DNA from: an uncultured Clostridia bacterium
Lineage (GTDB): Bacteria > Bacillota > Clostridia > Oscillospirales > Acutalibacteraceae
DNA: 64,000 bases
Assembly: GCA_904399395.1 (NCBI GenBank)
Contig: CAJFPJ010000014.1
Location: 17,683 to 81,682 of the forward strand
Reading direction: 5' to 3'
Shown: positions 1 to 9,080 of the stretch, piece by piece
How positions within the stretch are numbered: position 1 is the stretch's first letter
Layout: every line of letters begins with the position of its first letter
Position numbers and translations under genes: made by a program
Notes under the pieces: generated by a model
Told to the model about the DNA's origin: nothing
Database searches by the model: none
What the model saw: only the letters and a program-made list of their open reading frames with translations

Positions 1-662
1 TGCTTACAGCCCCGAATCTTGATCTCATCCGTTCCGGCCCCACGGATATCAGCCCCCATAGAATTCAGGAAATTAGCCAAATCCACAATATGAGGTTCCC
101 TAGCCGCATTTTCAATCACAGTAGTCCCCTCGGCCTTTACAGCCGCCAGCATAATATTGATGGTGGCCCCAACGGAAACTACATCCAGATATACGCTGCT
201 TCCACACAGATTCTCTGCAGCCACATCTACCATGCCGCCTTCCAAACTATAGGAGGCGCCCAAAGCTGAAAAACCTTTCAAATGTTGATCAATGGGACGA
301 ACGCCAAAATTACACCCTCCCGGCATAGCCACCACCGCATGATGGAAACGGCCCAAAAAGGCCCCCATCAAGTAGGCAGAACCACGCATACGGCGAACAA
401 GCTCGTAAGGTGCCACAAAAGTGGCAATCGGGCGCGAATCAATCTCTACTGTGGATCTATCCACATAACGGATTTTAGCACCCATTTCTTTTAATATATG
501 CAGCATATTGGAAACATCAGTGATATTAGGAATATTTTCAATGCGGCAAATATCGTCGCACAGGATCGTAGCAGGAATAATGGCAACTGCGGCATTCTTT
601 GCGCCGCTGACGGTAACTTCGCCGGTAAGCCGGTTTCCCCCGTTAATTGTAAATCTCTCCAA
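1..662 (-). CDS. murA: UDP-N-acetylglucosamine 1-carboxyvinyltransferase, N-terminal part
   Basis: This enzyme transfers enolpyruvate from PEP to UDP-GlcNAc, the first committed step of peptidoglycan synthesis in the cytoplasm. The visible 220 residues show the family lysine in SGAKNAA (residue 22, the classical position) and the fosfomycin-target cysteine in MPGGCNFGVRP (about residue 117). The gene runs off the left edge of the window. I chose the TTG at 662 because it places the lysine at residue 22 and has a GGAG nine bases upstream; an alternative TTG at 677 has only a weak site. A good promoter lies at 843-871, leaving a leader of roughly 170 bases that holds a possible short leader ORF (681-716). 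Firmicutes often carry two MurA paralogues, and I cannot tell which one this is. Confidence 0.95.
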   Translation of the reverse strand, partial: MERFTINGGNRLTGEVTVSGAKNAAVAIIPATILCDDICRIENIPNITDVSNMLHILKEMGAKIRYVDRSTVEIDSRPIATFVAPYELVRRMRGSAYLMGAFLGRFHHAVVAMPGGCNFGVRPIDQHLKGFSALGASYSLEGGMVDVAAENLCGSSVYLDVVSVGATINIMLAAVKAEGTTVIENAAREPHIVDLANFLNSMGADIRGAGTDEIKIRGCK

Positions 663-680
663 AACGGCACGCTCCAATCT

Positions 681-716
681 TTATTTCGCTGTTTTAGTAT
701 GCCTGATTTTCGGCAA
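681..716 (-). CDS. Possible 11-codon leader ORF ahead of murA
   Basis: A TTG codon at 716 sits nine bases after a strong GGAGGG (726-731) and opens a short frame rich in basic residues (MPKIRHTKTAK) that stops 18 bases before the murA start. The ribosome binding site is better than that of murA itself. It could couple translation or act as a leader peptide. Nothing shows that the peptide matters, so this is inference from the spacing alone. Confidence 0.3.
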   Translation of the reverse strand: MPKIRHTKTAK

Positions 717-842
717 TATAAAGATCCCTCCGATTGAGGAATGCAGAAAAATTTTCAAACTATTTGTTACATCCACAACATATAAAAAAACAGCTTCTAC
801 AGCCTGTAAGTACTCATCTGAAATCGCCAAGGTACTTCAATG

Positions 843-871
843 ATAATAATACATCAGCCCGAAAATGTCAA
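843..871 (-). promoter_or_regulatory. murA promoter
   Basis: On the minus strand, TTGACA (871-866) and TATTAT (848-843) are separated by 17 bases. Transcription would start near 836. The rest of the 663-1046 gap is AT-rich and shows no other gene. Confidence 0.7.
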
Positions 872-1046
872 TATGACAGAAAAAAATGAAAATACTTTGT
901 AACAGTTTTACACATTCTTTTTTCTCATTTCTATAATAAACAGATCGGATATTGCAATAAACGCAATAGCGATATATTCACCATTCTTAGGCAGTCAATT
1001 TTATAGCATTTCTTTTCTCACCTCTGAATATAAGGAACAATAAATC

Positions 1047-1082
1047 AAAAAGGAAATGCAGAAGATCCGCATTTCCTTTTTT
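1047..1082 (-). terminator. Terminator of the M23 peptidase gene
   Basis: A 13-bp perfect stem (AAAAAGGAAATGC and its complement) with a nine-base loop starts two bases after the stop codon of the peptidase gene. It ends in a T-run on the minus strand. Confidence 0.85.
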
Positions 1083-1083
1083 C

Positions 1084-2793
1084 TTACGGGCTCACATAAT
1101 GAAGAGGATTCTGTTTTACTCCATTCAGGATGACCTCAAAATGAAGATGAGGTCCGGTGGAATTTCCTGTGCTGCCCACCCGTGCAATTAACTGACCTTT
1201 GCTCACTTTGGTTCCCGTGGGGACCAGAAGTTCACTGCAATGAGCATACAGAGTCCTGTAGCCATTCCCATGGTCGATGATAATCCGGTTTCCATAACCG
1301 TTCCCCCAACCTGAGGCTACCACCGTTCCTCCGTCCGCCGCCACAATAGATTTCCCATAAGCACTGTAGCCAGAAATATCCAACGCCGGGTGGAAACTGC
1401 CCCATCTATATTCAAAATTGGTAGTGATAACCTTCAGAGAGGGCACCGGCCACTGGAATTTTCCACTGCTCTCTCCAGGGCCTGTATACAAGGGGCGCTT
1501 CTTCGTTCCTGTAACAATAACTTTATCAGTAGGCTCTTCCAGCACGGTAGAGGAAACATTTTCTCTCTTTGTTTCTGTGCCGTTCACATATGTGACTTTA
1601 TCCACCTTTTTTTGCAGGCCATTTTTCCCCTGCTGTGTCACCTTAGAATAATCTGTATACTGGGTATCATCCTTTTTGGTAACAGTCTCAAAGGGTATTT
1701 CTTCTTCATATGTTTCTGTTTTGGTGATCTGCACACTCAGTCGCGGCACTTCCCTCTGCAGAGTCAACTTGGTGCCAGCGAACATTAGCTGTTCCACATT
1801 TCCTCCATTGAGGGCATTCAGCTCATCCAGCGTAAGACCATGCTCCTGAGCGATTGTAATAGGAGTGTCCCCATCTTTCACCGTATAGGAAACTTCTTCT
1901 GTTTCATTGGCGGTCAGGAACTGTTTCATTTCATCCGCTGAGATAACAGTAGAACTGGGGAAAAGCCCCGTCACCATTTCTACATCCTGCAGAAAGGAGG
2001 CCTCACACTCTGTATCGTCCCCCACAGCTTCCTCCAATATAGTGGAAAGCATATGATTCAAATCAGCACTGCTGCGGACAGCACCAATTAGTTCCCCATC
2101 CATATATAAGCCTGTGGCCTCTTCGATGATTCCGTTGCTCTGGCGGATCAAAAGGTCGCACACATCGGTTGCCTCTGTATATTGGGAAGAATTCATAACT
2201 TTAAGAGCAAAAACCGGTGTCAGAGAAATAGTAGAGTCGTTCTCTGATGCTGTGTCATGTACCATGCGTTCCGTCACCATTTCCATGGCTTGGTCAAACA
2301 CCTGCTCATCCCGAATAGTCGCAATAGTTTGATCACCGTAACTGAGAGTCAAACCGTATTCCAGGCTGTTCCAGTATTGAACGGTCTGCACAAGAAAGAA
2401 CAGAGCCACTACCGGAGCCGCAATATTAAAGAGAAGGCCCACAATCTTTTTATGGCGCACCAAGCCTCTTCCCGTTACAAGAAGGGATTCCCCCGCCGCA
2501 CGCAATGCGCCCCGGGCACGGGCTTTTCGTATTCTATCCCAGGCAATCGAGAACCCGTGGCGGACAGATACAAATTCCTTGCGGATCTTTTCTATCTGCT
2601 TTCCCAGTGTGGCCCGGTAAAGCCTTTTCAGGAAGCGGAACAACGGCCTCAAGAAGCGAACACATCGTCTGGAAAAACGTTTCAGAATCCGGATAGACTG
2701 AATCCCCACCATATAGACAAATCTGGAAAAGGCAAGCAGACCCCGTTTAACGGCCGGGAGAGATCCCCGAGCCGTATCTTTTGTATTCTGCAT
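1084..2793 (-). CDS. Membrane-anchored M23 metallopeptidase with LysM and G5 domains
   Basis: This is probably a cell-wall endopeptidase acting on peptidoglycan cross-links outside the membrane. The 569-residue product has a basic N-terminal cytoplasmic part of about 115 residues, one membrane segment (about 117-139), an extracellular linker, a LysM domain (about 301-346), a G5 domain (about 352-430) and a C-terminal LytM/M23 domain (about 467-565). The zinc-site residues are present: H468 and D472 in HPALD, H518 in YAHCS, and H549 in HLHFE. The ATG at 2793 has GAGG nine bases upstream. A longer frame starting with TTG at 2850 is rejected because it would begin inside the -10 element. The layout is typical of Clostridia LysM-G5-M23 proteins tied to division or sporulation, but the exact role is not visible. 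Confidence 0.9.
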   Translation of the reverse strand: MQNTKDTARGSLPAVKRGLLAFSRFVYMVGIQSIRILKRFSRRCVRFLRPLFRFLKRLYRATLGKQIEKIRKEFVSVRHGFSIAWDRIRKARARGALRAAGESLLVTGRGLVRHKKIVGLLFNIAAPVVALFFLVQTVQYWNSLEYGLTLSYGDQTIATIRDEQVFDQAMEMVTERMVHDTASENDSTISLTPVFALKVMNSSQYTEATDVCDLLIRQSNGIIEEATGLYMDGELIGAVRSSADLNHMLSTILEEAVGDDTECEASFLQDVEMVTGLFPSSTVISADEMKQFLTANETEEVSYTVKDGDTPITIAQEHGLTLDELNALNGGNVEQLMFAGTKLTLQREVPRLSVQITKTETYEEEIPFETVTKKDDTQYTDYSKVTQQGKNGLQKKVDKVTYVNGTETKRENVSSTVLEEPTDKVIVTGTKKRPLYTGPGESSGKFQWPVPSLKVITTNFEYRWGSFHPALDISGYSAYGKSIVAADGGTVVASGWGNGYGNRIIIDHGNGYRTLYAHCSELLVPTGTKVSKGQLIARVGSTGNSTGPHLHFEVILNGVKQNPLHYVSP

Positions 2794-2841
2794 CGTCTGA
2801 ACCTCGCTTTTAAAAGTTACAGAGTTGTAACAATTTGTTTT

Positions 2842-2870
2842 ATTATACAATATGGTTTTTAAATTTTCAA
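2842..2870 (-). promoter_or_regulatory. Promoter of the M23 peptidase gene
   Basis: TTGAAA (2870-2865) and a perfect TATAAT (2847-2842) are 17 bases apart. Transcription should start near 2835, about 40 bases before the ATG at 2793. Confidence 0.8.
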
Positions 2871-2945
2871 GAGGGAAAGCCCCATTGGCTCAAAAAACCA
2901 GACACACCAGCATTTGCCGCTTGTATGCATAGCCGTACAGAATAC

Positions 2946-2981
2946 AAAAAGGGGAAACTGCTTTCCAACGCAGTTTCCCCT
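2946..2981 (-). terminator. Terminator of the NhaC-type antiporter gene
   Basis: A 12-bp perfect stem (AGGGGAAACTGC) with an eight-base loop is followed on the minus strand by a run of T residues at 2950-2946. It lies about 90 bases after the antiporter stop codon. Confidence 0.85.
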
Positions 2982-3070
2982 ATCTACAACACTCTATGTT
3001 CTAAGCCACCTCTTAAACAATATTCTCTTATGAAAGAGGCCTCAGAAATGAACCTTTTATTTCTCTGAAG

Positions 3071-4396
3071 TTATTTCCTTTTTTCAGTCCTTTTTCTGTG
3101 AAAGGCCCCATCCAACAGTATAAAAAGAACTGTGCTGACCCCCATCAGAATCGGGTAAAACAGATATGGAAGCAGCTCAACTGGCGTCAATGCTAAAGCC
3201 GCCGCACCGCTGCAGGCGTATAGAAGTTGAGCGCCATATGGAATCAGCCCCTGCCAGACAGATGTGAAGATATCCAAAAGCGCCGCTGTCCTACGGGGAG
3301 AAATTCCAAATTCTCCGGAAATATCCTTTGCAATAGGGCCCGCCATCACGATGGCAACCGTATTATTTGCAGTAGAAATATCCACTAGGGAACTCAGGGC
3401 TGCAATTCCAAGCTGAGCTCCCTTTTTTGTGTGCACATGGCGCCGGATTCCGCTGAGGATCCAATCAATGCCGCCGTTTGCTTTCACCAACCCGATGATA
3501 CCGGCAACTACAATAGAAATCACCGTTATATCATACATGCCCTGGATACCGCCTTTTCCATCCGGCCCTTGGAACATCACGGTAAAGATATCCTTCCACA
3601 GAATATTGCCGGTAGAAACACCTACCACCAGAGAAAGCACCGTTCCCAAAACCAAAACGGCAAATACATTCATACCGGCCAAGGCACCAACCAAAACCAC
3701 CACATAGGGAAGGATCTCAAAAAGATTATAGGAAAGGTCTTCCGTCACCTGGAAATCGCTTCCACTGGCCAAAACCAAATATAAAATCAAAGTTATCACA
3801 GCCGCCGGAAAAACGAGCTTTATATTTTCCCGGAATTTATCCTTCATCTCGCATCCCTGCGTCCGTGTGGCCGCTATGGTCGTATCCGAAATCATAGAGA
3901 GATTATCGCCAAACATAGCCCCAGAAACTACCGCGCCCAAGCACAAAGCTCCTGTGATACCCGTCTTCTCGCTGATTCCCACAGCAATGGGGGCAAGAGC
4001 TGCAATTGTTCCCACAGATGTTCCCATTGCAGTAGAAATAAAACATCCGATCACAAACAGGCCCGCCACAGCAACAGAGGGAGGCAGGATAGAGAGACCA
4101 AAGTTCACGGTGCTGTCTACTCCGCCGGCAGCCTGTACAGATCCAGAAAAAGCCCCCGCCAAAATAAATACCAGACACATGACCATAACATTTTCGTCTC
4201 CCATATTCCGGGTGACATCTTCCAGCTTCTGCGCAAATGTCCGCTTTGGATTTTGAAAAAACGCCACCACCAAAGCAATCAGAAAACCTACCACAGCAGG
4301 CATGGCATAAAAATCATGGAATACAATCCCACTGCCTATGAATACCAGCAAAAACACCAGAATTGGCAAAAGTGCCAGCAGACTTCCCTTTTTCAC
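3071..4396 (-). CDS. NhaC-family Na+/H+ antiporter
   Basis: This is a 441-residue integral membrane protein with about 11-12 hydrophobic segments. It resembles the NhaC branch of the ion transporter superfamily, which exchanges sodium (or organic anions in some members) for protons. The conserved small-residue and acidic stretches around GTSVGTIAALAPIAVG and SGAMFGDNLSMISDTTIAA are typical of the family. The start is a GTG at 4396, with GGAGGAG about nine bases upstream. The gene has its own promoter and terminator, so it is a single-gene unit. NhaC-like proteins include malate/lactate exchangers, so the substrate is not certain. Confidence 0.85.
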   Translation of the reverse strand: MKKGSLLALLPILVFLLVFIGSGIVFHDFYAMPAVVGFLIALVVAFFQNPKRTFAQKLEDVTRNMGDENVMVMCLVFILAGAFSGSVQAAGGVDSTVNFGLSILPPSVAVAGLFVIGCFISTAMGTSVGTIAALAPIAVGISEKTGITGALCLGAVVSGAMFGDNLSMISDTTIAATRTQGCEMKDKFRENIKLVFPAAVITLILYLVLASGSDFQVTEDLSYNLFEILPYVVVLVGALAGMNVFAVLVLGTVLSLVVGVSTGNILWKDIFTVMFQGPDGKGGIQGMYDITVISIVVAGIIGLVKANGGIDWILSGIRRHVHTKKGAQLGIAALSSLVDISTANNTVAIVMAGPIAKDISGEFGISPRRTAALLDIFTSVWQGLIPYGAQLLYACSGAAALALTPVELLPYLFYPILMGVSTVLFILLDGAFHRKRTEKRK

Positions 4397-4433
4397 TTCA
4401 ACTCCTCCTTTTTTCTACCCAAGCAATAGACTT

Positions 4434-4462
4434 AGTATAGCGAACTTTTCAAAAAATTTCAA
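4434..4462 (-). promoter_or_regulatory. Promoter of the NhaC-type antiporter gene
   Basis: TTGAAA (4462-4457) and TATACT (4439-4434) on the minus strand are 17 bases apart, about 40 bases before the GTG start. Confidence 0.75.
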
Positions 4463-4510
4463 TATACGACATACATTTCGTGTAAAAACATATGCTGTAT
4501 CTAAAAAGGA

Positions 4511-4550
4511 AAAAAAGGGGGTAAGGAGTCAAAACTCCCCACCTCCCTTT
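4511..4550 (-). terminator. Terminator after luxS
   Basis: An imperfect G/C-rich hairpin pairs GGGGG..GGAG with CTCC..CCTCCC and is followed by a long T-run on the minus strand. It starts about 30 bases after the luxS stop. Confidence 0.7.
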
Positions 4551-4578
4551 TCTCTTCCATCACAATGCCGAAACTATA

Positions 4579-5040
4579 TTACGTTTTATAGACAAGATCC
4601 TTTTCTGTCCATCCTTCGATAACAGGCAGATAAGCAGCGGCCCATTCTCTAGCTCCGGAAAGATCATGTTCCCGGTAATTTCCGCATTCTGCCGAACTTG
4701 CCGCCCCGGGAATTTCCCCCTCATAGGAGGAAATCCACTGGAAGCAACTGCGAATGAGGCCGATCACCTCTCCGTGAGTCATGCCCGACACAAGAAAATA
4801 GAATCCCGTCCTGCAACCCATGGGCCCGAAATAGATGACATGCTCTGTATACTCTGAATTTCTGGCATAGGTAGCGAAGAGATGCTCTAAAGTGTGGAGA
4901 ACACCGTTGGGAAGATATGGCGGGCAGTTGGGTTTCACCATACGAATGTCATAGGTCACCACGTCCCCGTCGATTCGGGAAAGATAGATTCCCGGTGTGA
5001 GCAGATCGTGGTTTACGCAGAAACTGGCAATTTTTTTCAT
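4579..5040 (-). CDS. luxS: S-ribosylhomocysteine lyase (LuxS)
   Basis: LuxS cleaves S-ribosylhomocysteine to homocysteine and DPD, the precursor of the AI-2 signal, and recycles the activated methyl cycle. The 153-residue length is normal for the family. The metal ligands H49 and H53 of HTLEH, the C119 ligand in AECGNYREH and the catalytic cysteine in GCRTGFY (about residue 76) are all present. The ATG has a strong GGAGG eight bases upstream. It follows the GH38 mannosidase by only 12 bases and has no promoter of its own in that gap, so the two genes are probably co-transcribed. LuxS is more often beside methionine-cycle genes, so this neighbour is unusual. Confidence 0.97.
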   Translation of the reverse strand: MKKIASFCVNHDLLTPGIYLSRIDGDVVTYDIRMVKPNCPPYLPNGVLHTLEHLFATYARNSEYTEHVIYFGPMGCRTGFYFLVSGMTHGEVIGLIRSCFQWISSYEGEIPGAASSAECGNYREHDLSGAREWAAAYLPVIEGWTEKDLVYKT

Positions 5041-5052
5041 GGCGACACCTCC

Positions 5053-8000
5053 TCACCTGGGAACAACCCGGATCGTGCGCACCTGGAAGGGAGTAAACTC
5101 CAATTCCAAAGCATTACCGGCAATCTCCAGCATCTCCGAGCCTTCCTCGATGAAATTGCATACAGATGCCTCGGCAGCATCAAAGCCTAAATGAAGGGTT
5201 TCACGGCAAGCGCTTCCCTTTGATTCGTAAAGCCGCAGGATAAAGCCATTGCCATCTTCCGCACATTTAACATTTTCCAAAATAACCGTACTGCCGGAAA
5301 GAGTGAAGAGAGAATCAGTTCCGGCAACACCTTCTGAACAGAGGACCGGCACATTCAATTCATGGGCTGCTTTCACCACATCGCTTCTGCCAAAATCCGT
5401 ATTCCAGCAGTGGAATGCATACGTGAATTCCTGCTCACCCTGATCCGCATGGGCATCCGGGAAGGCAGCAGCCTTTAATAGTGTAAGGGCGATGGTATTC
5501 CCCAGAACATTCACGCCATATTTGCAGTCGTTGAGAACAGCACAGCCACGCAATGCTTCTGTAAGAGCAGTCCACCGGTGATTGCAGACCTCAAATCTGT
5601 CTGCATCATATTTGCGGGAAGCATGGTTGGGTCTCTTCACGTAACCGAACTGAATTTCATGCAAAGCCTCTTCCCCATACACCTGCACAGGGAATTCTAC
5701 CTTCAGGAGCTTATGGGTTTCCTTCCATTGCACTTTTGTGCGGAATTCTACCGTGCGGCTGCCCTTCCGCAGAAGAATAGTCTGGATGAGCTCAGAATCG
5801 TGGATCTTTCTGCTGAAGCGAACAGCACCGAACAAGGGGCCGGATTCTGCAGACAAGAAGACTGCTTTTTCCGGCAACTCCACCGGGTTCTGCATATATA
5901 CGCTGTCGATATCCCATGCATCGTAATGACCCGGGATATCCTGATACATCTTCAACCTGTTGCAAGGGCCGGCAGTCCAATCTCGTCCTGTTTCTTTATC
6001 CAGTATCCGGGTGATTTCACCATATGCATTGATAGACACGGAAAGCAGCTCATTTTCCAGTACGCTTTCCGAAGCCTTCACAGCCGTTTCTTCCTTATAA
6101 ACTCCTGCGGGTTTCAGCGTGGCCCAGCCGCAGGAAGGGATATTCGCTTCGGCATACAGGCCGTCCTCTCTTTTCTGAATCGGGAGCAGACAGCCGTTTT
6201 CTTCAGCGCCCTGCCAGCCTTCCGGCACCTTTACCAGAGCTTTTCTTTCCCATGGAAGGGAATTAAAGACCGATAGCCCCTCGCCTTCTTCCGTCAAAGC
6301 GGAAATGGCTTCCTGGGCCATTTTCTCCCACTCTTCCCGGATAAGGGAATGCTCCCGACGGGCCCTTTCGTACACTCTTCCGATGGAAGAGCCAGGAAGA
6401 ATATCGTGGAACTGATTGACGAGCAGCATTTTCCAGGCCTTTTCCAACTCGTCTGCGGGATATTCCGCTCCTTTGAAAACACAGGCCGCAGCACTCCAAA
6501 ATTCGGCCAGCCCCAGACCGGTTTCGTTCTGGCGGTTTCCCTTTTTGATAGCTGCCTGAGAGGTGTAGGTCCCCCTATGTGCCTGGAAATACAGCTCACC
6601 CACATAGGTGGGGCGCTCCTCCCCATCCTGCTCGAGGGCTTCAAAAAAGCCCTTGGGCGTATCAAATTTCACCTGCGGAACACCTTCCAAATCCTTTTCG
6701 CGCAGGCAGAACTCAATATGATCCCGGGAAGGGCCGCCGCCGCCGTCTCCGTAGCCGAAGGGCAGCAGGAACCGGCGCAAATTCTCCTTCTGAGCCCGTT
6801 TCTTCCAGCGCTGGTGAAGAGTCTCCGGATCTGTCTCGGAATTGTAATCCACATGGATAAAGGAGGGAATTTCCGTTCCGTCTATTCCCTTCCACATAAA
6901 GGAATGATAAGGGAAGGGATCTCCTCCGTTATAGGTCCAGAAAATCTTATGTGTGGAAAAATACCGGATACCGCATCCCTTCATGATCTGAGGAAGAGCC
7001 GCGGTATAGCCAAACACATCCGGCAGCCACAAAAGTTCATCTTCCACGCCGAATTCTTTTTTAAAATACGCCTTACCATAAAGAAACTGGCGGATAAGGC
7101 TTTCACCTGAGGGGATATTGGTATCCGCTTCCACCCACATGCCGCCTTCAGGAATCAGCTGCCCTTGCTTCACTTTCTCTTTCATGCGGTCAAAAAGCTC
7201 CGGGTAGAGCTCCTTTGTCCGCTGATACAAATAGGGCTGGCTCTGGATCATCGTATATTCAGGATATTCTTCCATGTGCCTCAACTGAGCCGCAAAGGTG
7301 CGGGAACATTTGCGATCTGTTTCCTCCAAGGGCCAGAGCCATGCCACATCGATATGAGCGTGCCCCATAGCATGCATCACAGGCATGGTGCTTCCGTTTT
7401 TACAAGCCAGAACAGGCCGCAACACTTCCCGGCCCAAACGAAAACTTTTCTGCCGGATTTCATAAGGCTGTTCGAAATCAACCGTGCAGGAAAAGGCTTT
7501 CAGAGCTTTTTCCAGATCCATAGCACGAAGGCTGTCAGGATCCACGCATTGCAGATTTCCCAGCACGGTGCGCACATCCATATACAACTGATAGGCTTCC
7601 TCATTCCAAACGCCCCAGGTGCTTCTTCCAACCTGCCGCCGGGCTCCCTCTTGAGGCAAAATCTCCTCATGGCCGGGAATCAATGGACCGGGCGCAGAAC
7701 TTCCCCTGTTTAAAGGCATATTGTGCCCACCGTAACACTCCGCAGCAATTGAAAAACTCTCACCGCCCCGGGCTGCATCCGTCAATACGTTATCACAGAT
7801 AAAATGAAGCCGATTACTCACCCAATCGTCACGGCGAGTGCCAAAGGAACACCCATCCACAAACAGAGTGCTCTCCCCTCCCAGCTGGATATCCATTGCA
7901 ATCCGCTTTCCGGAAAGCTCCTGGGGAATTTGCACCTGTGTGAAAAACCATCCATAAGCCCACTGCTCACCCCAACAGGTTCCCTCCGGAAAAGGCTCCG

Positions 8001-8148
8001 CAGCCTCCGCTTCCGCCTGCTTCAGAGAGAGATGCGTTTTCGTCTGAAAGCCCTTCCATTCCATAAGGCCCTTCGGTTCATAAATACATTCCTCCAAAGC
8101 CTTGAGCCAAAGCTCTACGCGGGATTTCCATTCCGCTGACAATGCCAT
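5053..8148 (-). CDS. GH38 alpha-mannosidase
   Basis: This is a 1031-residue cytoplasmic glycosidase of family GH38, which hydrolyses alpha-mannosidic bonds. An N-terminal accessory domain (about 1-250) precedes the catalytic domain with the zinc motif HAHIDVAW (H265, D267). The expected nucleophile is D377 in WLPDVFGY. The beta-sandwich regions that follow extend to the C-terminus. There is no signal peptide, so it acts on imported oligosaccharides, possibly host N-glycan fragments. The ATG at 8148 has AAGGAGG nine bases upstream. It leads an operon with luxS. The sequence resembles YbgG/MngB-like and other bacterial GH38 enzymes. Whether it acts on 2-O-phosphorylated or free mannosides cannot be read here, and no sugar transporter is adjacent. 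Confidence 0.93.
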   Translation of the reverse strand: MALSAEWKSRVELWLKALEECIYEPKGLMEWKGFQTKTHLSLKQAEAEAAEPFPEGTCWGEQWAYGWFFTQVQIPQELSGKRIAMDIQLGGESTLFVDGCSFGTRRDDWVSNRLHFICDNVLTDAARGGESFSIAAECYGGHNMPLNRGSSAPGPLIPGHEEILPQEGARRQVGRSTWGVWNEEAYQLYMDVRTVLGNLQCVDPDSLRAMDLEKALKAFSCTVDFEQPYEIRQKSFRLGREVLRPVLACKNGSTMPVMHAMGHAHIDVAWLWPLEETDRKCSRTFAAQLRHMEEYPEYTMIQSQPYLYQRTKELYPELFDRMKEKVKQGQLIPEGGMWVEADTNIPSGESLIRQFLYGKAYFKKEFGVEDELLWLPDVFGYTAALPQIMKGCGIRYFSTHKIFWTYNGGDPFPYHSFMWKGIDGTEIPSFIHVDYNSETDPETLHQRWKKRAQKENLRRFLLPFGYGDGGGGPSRDHIEFCLREKDLEGVPQVKFDTPKGFFEALEQDGEERPTYVGELYFQAHRGTYTSQAAIKKGNRQNETGLGLAEFWSAAACVFKGAEYPADELEKAWKMLLVNQFHDILPGSSIGRVYERARREHSLIREEWEKMAQEAISALTEEGEGLSVFNSLPWERKALVKVPEGWQGAEENGCLLPIQKREDGLYAEANIPSCGWATLKPAGVYKEETAVKASESVLENELLSVSINAYGEITRILDKETGRDWTAGPCNRLKMYQDIPGHYDAWDIDSVYMQNPVELPEKAVFLSAESGPLFGAVRFSRKIHDSELIQTILLRKGSRTVEFRTKVQWKETHKLLKVEFPVQVYGEEALHEIQFGYVKRPNHASRKYDADRFEVCNHRWTALTEALRGCAVLNDCKYGVNVLGNTIALTLLKAAAFPDAHADQGEQEFTYAFHCWNTDFGRSDVVKAAHELNVPVLCSEGVAGTDSLFTLSGSTVILENVKCAEDGNGFILRLYESKGSACRETLHLGFDAAEASVCNFIEEGSEMLEIAGNALELEFTPFQVRTIRVVPR

Positions 8149-8205
8149 TTCTATATACCTCCTTACAGGCAGCTATATCCACTGCCGGTCATTCTGTTTG
8201 AGTGT

Positions 8206-8214
8206 AGTATAGCA
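8206..8214 (-). promoter_or_regulatory. Extended -10 promoter of the mannosidase-luxS unit
   Basis: The minus strand reads TGCTATACT, an extended -10, about 55 bases before the ATG. No good -35 is visible. The remaining 8215-8397 sequence is AT-rich with no recognisable gene. Confidence 0.55.
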
Positions 8215-8397
8215 TGAAACTACCAGAGGTTCCACATCAAAATTCGATATTTTTATTGAGATTTTAAACTTCAAACAAAAATAAAATTGCAATATATTCA
8301 CGCCCTAAAAATCTCGAAAAAAACTATATGCTTGAATCTAAATTCATTCTAATTATTTGTTTTTTCTGAATCTCCATCTGTCCCATCAAATCTGAAA

Positions 8398-8423
8398 GAG
8401 GGCCCGGCGTGTGCCGGGCCCTC
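8398..8423 (-). terminator. Terminator after the lipoprotein gene
   Basis: An 11-bp perfect GC-rich stem (GAGGGCCCGGC) has a four-base loop. It lies 15 bases after the lipoprotein stop codon. The T-run is short. Confidence 0.75.
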
Positions 8424-8438
8424 AAAGCAGCTGAGGTT

Positions 8439-9044
8439 TTATGGATTTTTCAGAGGAGCCCCCACATAAAGGCTCACAACCTCCTCACTGCGATCGTTCC
8501 CGATCGTAGAAATTTCAAACCTGCTATGATCCTCGTTTTCCCAACGGACAGATATCCCCTGAGAAATTTCTTTCCGCAGAGGTTCCAGCCCTCCCGCCGT
8601 CATTGGTTCAAGGAAGTTGCTGTTTTCCAATTCAGAAGCCAAAGCCGATAAAGCCCCCTTCAGATCTATCTCCGGATACTCTGCCTCTTCCTGTATTCCA
8701 AGGGAATTGGATAAGCTCAACCGCACAGAAACCAAGGCGTCATCCTGAAAACTGCAAATTAGATATCCAGAACAGGTAGGATTTGTAAACGAAATCCGTT
8801 TTTTCAGGCGGTACTGTTCATTACCTGCATCTTCCATATCCTCACGGTCCACATGGAGCTTTTCGGCAGTTTCATCCACAGAAGAACCCCAGGGGACCTT
8901 AGGGAACCCAAAACTTCCTTCTTCATAGGCTACAAAATACTCCAGAAGGTTCCCCTGTTCATACGCAGAGGACTGTTTGCAGGAGGTTAAAACGCTTAAA
9001 AATAATATCAAAAAAGAAGCGCTTATGCTTATACCCCTCTTCAT
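8439..9044 (-). CDS. Predicted lipoprotein of unknown function
   Basis: The 201-residue product begins with a hydrophobic signal peptide ending in a lipobox, LTSC, with the lipidated cysteine at residue 22. The rest is soluble, acidic and predicted to lie outside the membrane. I do not recognise a domain. A segment after the signal (GFPKVPWGSSVDETAEKL) looks like a start motif seen in other secreted Clostridia proteins, but this is only an impression. An AGGAG lies about 12 bases before the ATG. It sits just downstream of a frameshifted small gene (9081-9403), with 36 bases between them, and the two may once have formed one unit. Confidence 0.8.
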   Translation of the reverse strand: MKRGISISASFLILFLSVLTSCKQSSAYEQGNLLEYFVAYEEGSFGFPKVPWGSSVDETAEKLHVDREDMEDAGNEQYRLKKRISFTNPTCSGYLICSFQDDALVSVRLSLSNSLGIQEEAEYPEIDLKGALSALASELENSNFLEPMTAGGLEPLRKEISQGISVRWENEDHSRFEISTIGNDRSEEVVSLYVGAPLKNP

Positions 9045-9080
9045 TGAGTTTACATCTCCTCTAAATGTGAAAAGGCAACG

